The notes beneath the pieces were generated by a model. It searched no databases, was not told the DNA's origin, and saw only the letters and a program-made list of their open reading frames with translations. This document shows positions 60,009 through 64,000 of a stretch of 64,000 nucleotides of DNA, piece by piece. The translations under genes and the position numbers were made by a program. The DNA is from H2-BAC3 sp045863035. Lineage in GTDB: Bacteria; Bacteroidota; Ignavibacteria; Ignavibacteriales; Ignavibacteriaceae. The first letter of the stretch is position 1. Each line of letters starts with the position of its first letter. The stretch covers positions 8,260-72,259 of the forward strand of contig BTUV01000010.1 in NCBI GenBank assembly GCA_045863035.1, written 5' to 3'.

Positions 60009-61093
60009 TACGATACAGCAACCTCCTGTTGCACCGGAACCAGCCAGCCATAAGGATCAGAAATTTTACCGCTATGCATTCCGGTGAGAGTATCAAAGAG
60101 TTTATGAGCTAACTGACCTGGCGCTCCGTTATTGATAACCATTTTGCGGTCCTTGTATTTTAGCTCACCAACTGATGAGATAATTGCGGCAGTACCGGTA
60201 CCAAAAACGCCATCAACCTCACCTTTATCGAATCGAGTGACTAATTCTTCAAGACTGATTAAACGTTCTGTAACATTCATCCCCCAGTCTTTAAGTATAT
60301 GAAGCACAGACAATCTGGTGATTCCGGGCAGGATACCGCCGGTCAGTTTAGGGGTAACAACTTCATCTTTAAATGTAACAAAGATGTTCATAGTTCCAAC
60401 TTCCTCAATATACTTTTGTTCAACCCCATCAAGCCACAGCACTTGGGTATAACCCTGCTTGCGTGCCATTTCGCTGGCAAGAAGACTTGCTGCATAGTTG
60501 CCGGGTGTTTTACATTCGCCCATACCTTTACGCACCGCACGAACATAATCATCCTGCACTAAAATCTTGACCGGTTTAAATCCTTCAGGATAATAAGCCC
60601 CCACAGGTGAAAGCAGTATAATGAATTTATATGACTGAGCCGGTTTCACACCAAGCACCGGGTCCAGGCCGAACATAAAGGGCCGAATATATAACGCTTC
60701 TCCTTCATTTCTTGGAATCCATTCTTTTTCAATTGAAACAAGTTCCTTTAATGCCTCTGTCACAAAGTTTACATCCACCTCCGGCATACACAAGCGTCTG
60801 GCTGAATTGTTCAGACGGATAAAATGTTTATCAGGACGGAAAAGAACAACATCATTATTAATATGACGGAAGGCCTTCATACCCTCAAACAGTGCCTGAC
60901 CATAATGGATAAACATGGTTGCAGGATGAACCGACATTTCAGAAAGTGGTTTAATGATGTAATTGTGCCATCCTTTTGACGGGTTATAATCCATCTCAAA
61001 AACATGGTCCGTGAATATTTGTCCAAAACCTAATGGCTGCGGCAGCCGGATTTCACCCGTACGGGATTTAATCTCATATTTAATATTATTCAT
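60008..61093 (-). CDS. ilvE: Branched-chain amino acid aminotransferase
   Basis: The PLP enzyme makes or degrades leucine, isoleucine and valine. The 361-residue protein is of the longer, eukaryote-like class IV type: MFIHYGQALFEGMKAFRH (about residue 60), RPFMFGLDPVLGVKPA (~140), the PLP-binding Lys in GECKTPGNYAASLLA (~190), and GTGTAAIISSVGEL near the C-terminus. It overlaps the phosphatase gene by one base, although the two have no obvious functional link. Confidence 0.93.
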   Translation of the reverse strand: MNNIKYEIKSRTGEIRLPQPLGFGQIFTDHVFEMDYNPSKGWHNYIIKPLSEMSVHPATMFIHYGQALFEGMKAFRHINNDVVLFRPDKHFIRLNNSARRLCMPEVDVNFVTEALKELVSIEKEWIPRNEGEALYIRPFMFGLDPVLGVKPAQSYKFIILLSPVGAYYPEGFKPVKILVQDDYVRAVRKGMGECKTPGNYAASLLASEMARKQGYTQVLWLDGVEQKYIEEVGTMNIFVTFKDEVVTPKLTGGILPGITRLSVLHILKDWGMNVTERLISLEELVTRFDKGEVDGVFGTGTAAIISSVGELKYKDRKMVINNGAPGQLAHKLFDTLTGMHSGKISDPYGWLVPVQQEVAVS

Positions 61094-61528
61094 TGAAAAA
61101 CCTCATTATTTACATAATCAATAGTACTATTTAACAAAAAAATGTGTGAAATAAAAGTTAAATCGGCATTAACAAAAATCCTGAAACCGGCTTATAACTC
61201 TATGATTTACAATAACTTATACAGATACCTGCTTTTATGAAGAGGGATTGGATGTTTGAATTTTCCTTTAGCGTTTAAGGGCTGAATCTGACGGAAAAAT
61301 TTCCCGATAACTGCTTAAATCGAAGCTGTCTTTGCCCCAAAACGTAAAAAAAGCTGAGCCATATTTTCACTATTATTTTTGGTAATTCAGTTGAAATAAT
61401 TAATATGGCTGTGCCGGATTTGGAGATTTCCGGCAAGAGGGTCTTCTTTCTTCGGATGATTGTGATCACCCCTCTTTTTGTTCAGTCGTAAGATGAACTT
61501 TATTTCATTAACAATAGGAGTCGAAGGA
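61094..61528. other. Intergenic region between ilvE and the divergent acyl-CoA ligase gene
   Basis: This 435-bp region must contain divergent promoters. AGAGGG (61436-61441) and CCCTCT near 61470 could form the stem of a loose hairpin ahead of a T run, possibly a leader structure for the ligase gene. No convincing gene or known RNA motif was recognised. Confidence 0.4.
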
Positions 61529-63049
61529 ATGTTATTCCACCACCAGTTTATCAGAGTTGCCAAGAAATATGAAAAGAAGCTGGCAATAGCCGATCGTACA
61601 ACCAATGCAAGAGTTCCTTATAAAAGGGCATTGATCGGTTCTCTTATTTTTGCCAAGAAATTCCAAAAGTATGATCCGGGATTCCTGGGGATTATGCTCC
61701 CGAATTCAGCCGGATCAGTTCTTGCCATACTTGGTACCTTGATGAGCGGAAGAGTGCCGGTGATGATAAATTACTCCACAAAGGCAGATAAAAATTGCCA
61801 ATACGCTCAGAAAAAATGTGCATTCAAAACCATCATTACATCCCGCGCACTGCTTGAAAAAATTAAGTGCCCCCATATTGACGGTATGGTTTATCTCGAA
61901 GACATACGGGATGGCATCTCTCTTTTTGACAAACTTGGTGCTGCGTTCAAAGCTGCAATGCCCGCCGAAGCAATAATAAAAAGCATTCATCAGGGCAGCG
62001 AAGATGACAACCTCATGATTCTTTTTACTTCAGGCAGTGAAAAAGACCCAAAGGGAGTGCAGCTTACTCATAAGAATATCAGTCAAAACTACAACGCTTT
62101 AATCAAGGCCTATACATTTTCATCTGAGGATATCTTCCTGGCCAATCTCCCCTATTTCCATGTGTTCGGGCAGACTGCAAATCTGTGGGTACCGCTTTCA
62201 ATGGGAATAACATTGGTAACCTACGCTAATCCGCTTGACTTTAAGACCGTCTGTGATATCGTTCGTGAAGAAAAAGTAACTCTGATGGCCGGAACACCAA
62301 CTTTCTTCTGGGGTTATCTGAGAGCTTCAAAACCGGGCGATTTTGATACGGTAAGAATTATGCTCTCAGGCGCGGACAAATGCCCGGATGCACTGCGTGA
62401 GGCCTTTATGACCAAGCATAATAAAGTACTGCTTGAGGCATACGGAGCTACAGAAACTTCACCGGCAATTACCGTTAACACTCACGAGTTTAACAGACCC
62501 GGAAGCGTAGGCAGACCAATTGAAGGTGTTAAAGTCCGCATTGAGCATTACGAAACCGGCGAAGAGTGTAAGGTAGGAGAGATCGGAAAAATCCTTGTAA
62601 AAGGCGAGAACGTGATGAAGGGTTATTTTGATGATTTCGAACAGACTTCACTCAGCATCCGACATGGCTGGTATGATACCGGTGATATGGGTTATATGGA
62701 TGCAGACGGATATATATGGCACGTTGGCCGTCTGAAACGTTTCCTTAAAATCGGCAGCGAAATGGTCTCCCTCATCAAAGTTGAGAGCATTCTCGAAAAG
62801 CTCCTGCCGCCTGATACCGAGTGCTGCGTGGTTGAAGTACCAGACCCCATACGCGGCGCAAGAATAGTAGCTGCTGTAACTCAACAAATTGACGAAAAAG
62901 ATACCATGAAAAAAATGGCTGAACATCTTTCAAATATTGAAATGCCGAGCCGTTTTGTTGTGCTCCCGGAAATGCCAAAATTAGGAAGCGGAAAAATTGA
63001 TTTCAAAACCATTACCGACCAGGTACGCGATATGGTGCAGGCAGGATAA
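61529..63049 (+). CDS. AMP-forming acyl-CoA ligase-like enzyme
   Basis: The enzyme activates a carboxylic acid with ATP as the acyl-adenylate and joins it to CoA or a carrier. The start at ATG 61529 has AGGAG 8 nt upstream and gives 506 residues. The P-loop-like motif LFTSGSEKDPKGVQLTH lies near residues 170-186, LEAYGATETSPAITVN near 312-327, the hinge WYDTGDMGYMDADGYIWHVGR (in outline) near 392, and the C-terminal Lys in KLGSGKIDFK near 490. It resembles long-chain acyl-ACP/CoA synthetases acting in phospholipid recycling; the true substrate is uncertain. Confidence 0.9.
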   Translation: MLFHHQFIRVAKKYEKKLAIADRTTNARVPYKRALIGSLIFAKKFQKYDPGFLGIMLPNSAGSVLAILGTLMSGRVPVMINYSTKADKNCQYAQKKCAFKTIITSRALLEKIKCPHIDGMVYLEDIRDGISLFDKLGAAFKAAMPAEAIIKSIHQGSEDDNLMILFTSGSEKDPKGVQLTHKNISQNYNALIKAYTFSSEDIFLANLPYFHVFGQTANLWVPLSMGITLVTYANPLDFKTVCDIVREEKVTLMAGTPTFFWGYLRASKPGDFDTVRIMLSGADKCPDALREAFMTKHNKVLLEAYGATETSPAITVNTHEFNRPGSVGRPIEGVKVRIEHYETGEECKVGEIGKILVKGENVMKGYFDDFEQTSLSIRHGWYDTGDMGYMDADGYIWHVGRLKRFLKIGSEMVSLIKVESILEKLLPPDTECCVVEVPDPIRGARIVAAVTQQIDEKDTMKKMAEHLSNIEMPSRFVVLPEMPKLGSGKIDFKTITDQVRDMVQAG

Positions 63050-63067
63050 ACTACTTCACAAATTAGC

Positions 63068-63098
63068 AAAACCCCGGTCACTTGAGCCGGGGTTTTTT
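63068..63098 (+). terminator. Rho-independent terminator after the acyl-CoA ligase gene
   Basis: A perfect 10-bp stem (AAAACCCCGG / CCGGGGTTTT) with a 9-nt loop and trailing T run lies 18 nt after the stop codon. Confidence 0.9.
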
Positions 63099-63181
63099 GT
63101 TTGGAGAGGAACAAAAAGGTTTGTGCTTACTTCGGAAGTGTGTATATATCGCTATAAAAATACACATTGCAAGGTGAAATC

Positions 63182-63376
63182 TTGAGAACAAATATTGTTA
63201 TTGATGATAAACTTATGGAACGTGCACTCAAGAGTACTGGTTTAAAGACTAAAAGAGAAGTTGTTGAGGAGGCACTAAAACTTCTCATTAATATTAAGTC
63301 ACAATCAAAAATCAGAGAACTGAGAGGTAAATTGCGCTGGGAGGGTGATCTTGACGACATGAGATCAGCAAAATGA
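63182..63376 (+). CDS. vapB: VapB-type antitoxin
   Basis: The 64-residue protein has an N-terminal ribbon-helix-helix-like domain (TNIVIDDKLMERALKSTG, then TKREVVEEALKLL) and a C-terminal toxin-binding tail (KIRELRGKLRWEGDLDDM). I placed the start at TTG 63182, which has AAGGTG 6 nt upstream and yields the usual short N-terminus; an in-frame TTG at 63167 is the alternative. It overlaps vapC by 4 nt (ATGA), the standard VapBC arrangement. Confidence 0.88.
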   Translation: MRTNIVIDDKLMERALKSTGLKTKREVVEEALKLLINIKSQSKIRELRGKLRWEGDLDDMRSAK

Positions 63377-63777
63377 TTTTTACTGATTCGTCTGTCTGGA
63401 TTGATTTTTTCAATGGAAACAACAATCCGCAGGTCGATTTCCTTGATTCACAGCTTGAATCAGGCATAATTTGCTTAGGTGACTACATATTGCTTGAAGT
63501 TCTCCAGGGATTCAAAGAGGACAAGGCCTACAACTACGCTCTCCAGGCTCTTTCAAGATTCCCCATCTACTCGATAGGTGGTACTAAAATGGCTATACAA
63601 AGTGCAAAAAATTTTCGCTATCTAAGAAAACAAGGAATTACCATAAGAAAAACTGCTAATGTGATAATTGCTACATTTTGTATTGAGCACAGATTTGAAT
63701 TGCTTCATAATGATAGAGACTATTTACCATTTGAAAAGTATCTTGGGTTGCGAAGTTCTATACCAACTGAACGTTAA
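63373..63777 (+). CDS. vapC: VapC-type PIN-domain toxin with one altered acidic residue
   Basis: VapC toxins cut tRNA or rRNA with a PIN-domain site made of four acidic residues. The 134-residue protein keeps the first Asp (FTDSSVWIDFFNG), the Glu in LLEVLQG and the last Asp in LLHNDRDYLPF. At the third position, where relatives read roughly 'KTxDxLIAT', it has Asn96 (RKTANVIIATF; codon AAT at 63658-63660). Loss of this acid often weakens or abolishes nuclease activity. The rest of the fold appears intact, and the gene is coupled to vapB. Confidence 0.9.
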   Translation: MIFTDSSVWIDFFNGNNNPQVDFLDSQLESGIICLGDYILLEVLQGFKEDKAYNYALQALSRFPIYSIGGTKMAIQSAKNFRYLRKQGITIRKTANVIIATFCIEHRFELLHNDRDYLPFEKYLGLRSSIPTER

Positions 63778-63823
63778 TTTAGTAATAACTCAAGAAAATC
63801 CTTTAACATTCAATTTTCAACAA

Positions 63824-63916
63824 CTCCTGACTTCTGCAAAAATCTGACCAAATCGTAAAAATCTTCGAATACGATCTAAGAACACAGATTTTTTCATAAT
63901 TTGTCATACTAATTTT
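63824..63916. repeat. 93-bp dispersed repeat, second copy (inverted relative to 51271-51363)
   Basis: Matches the reverse complement of 51271-51363 with four mismatches. It begins 46 nt after the vapC stop, in the same orientation relative to its upstream gene as the first copy is to the broken gene at 51357. Confidence 0.93.
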
Positions 63917-64000
63917 AGTGATGAATTGTAAAAGAAATATATTTACTCAGACCCTTATCGCTGACGATGCAATTTGGAAAAAGGAAATTCCGGATACAGT

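Noticed and set aside
63963..63973. Further copy of the GACGATGCAA hairpin repeat at the window end
   Set aside because: Only 11 bases match and the rest lies outside or differs, so it cannot be called a full repeat.

Overview
The window reads as a chromosomal segment of a Gram-negative member of the Bacteroidota/Chlorobiota group, most likely an Ignavibacteria-like organism. This is inferred from several things seen here: a Por secretion (T9SS) C-terminal sorting domain with the motif YPNPFNPS on a large secreted protein, an outer-membrane assembly cluster (bamA, two skp-like genes, lpxD), a SufBCDSU iron-sulfur operon, a three-gene type-B succinate dehydrogenase, and no synteny with enterobacteria. 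Two runs of exactly 100 N (5347-5446 and 38039-38138) sit inside repeat clusters, so this is a scaffolded draft assembly.

Layout. 1-5031: a partial secreted protein, secG, an elongator-type tRNA-CAU, an M48 lipoprotein protease, obg and a 534-residue unknown protein. 5114-5460: a repeat cluster with an assembly gap. 5550-8916: sdhCAB. 9033-10562: a CPA1-type antiporter. 10788-15686: a defence hotspot holding a DarTG toxin-antitoxin pair and, beside it, a type II restriction-modification pair inserted into the 5' end of an AIM24-family gene. A perfect 190-bp direct repeat of the host gene flanks that insertion. 15568-19075: the intact AIM24-family gene, a dipeptidyl peptidase IV-like enzyme, a DUF454 protein and a 52-codon VapB-like protein with a lysine-rich tail. 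19400-26313: an Rrf2 regulator, a bacilliredoxin and sufBCDSUT.

26723-37862: a secreted amidase, a lipoprotein, queC-queF, a glnD-like gene and murI, a DinB protein, a VOC protein, and a divergent pair made of a CxxCH-bearing beta-barrel protein and a secreted PQQ-dehydrogenase-like beta-propeller. 37964-38665: interspersed hairpin repeats with the second gap. 38779-50361: the T9SS cargo protein, a flavoprotein, a DODA-type dioxygenase, small secreted and membrane proteins, a three-gene membrane cassette, then queE-queD-truA. 50435-51685: a gene-poor region with a 513-bp nested inverted repeat and two broken small genes. 51718-58731: lpxD, two skp paralogues, bamA and uppS, then a lexA operon with a recognisable promoter and operator. 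58917-63777: alkaline phosphatase, ilvE, an acyl-CoA ligase and a VapBC pair whose toxin has lost one expected acidic residue.

Most genes are housekeeping: envelope assembly, Fe-S biogenesis, queuosine synthesis, respiration and nitrogen sensing. The accessory content is concentrated at 10.8-15.7 kb, 50.4-51.7 kb and 63.1-63.9 kb. These stretches look AT-rich and share toxin-antitoxin or restriction genes, direct repeats and gene fragments. The strongest unusual observation is the restriction-modification unit bounded by long direct repeats of its target gene. The next is a 93-bp element found in the same orientation just downstream of both the broken genes at 51.4 kb and the VapBC pair at 63.8 kb.
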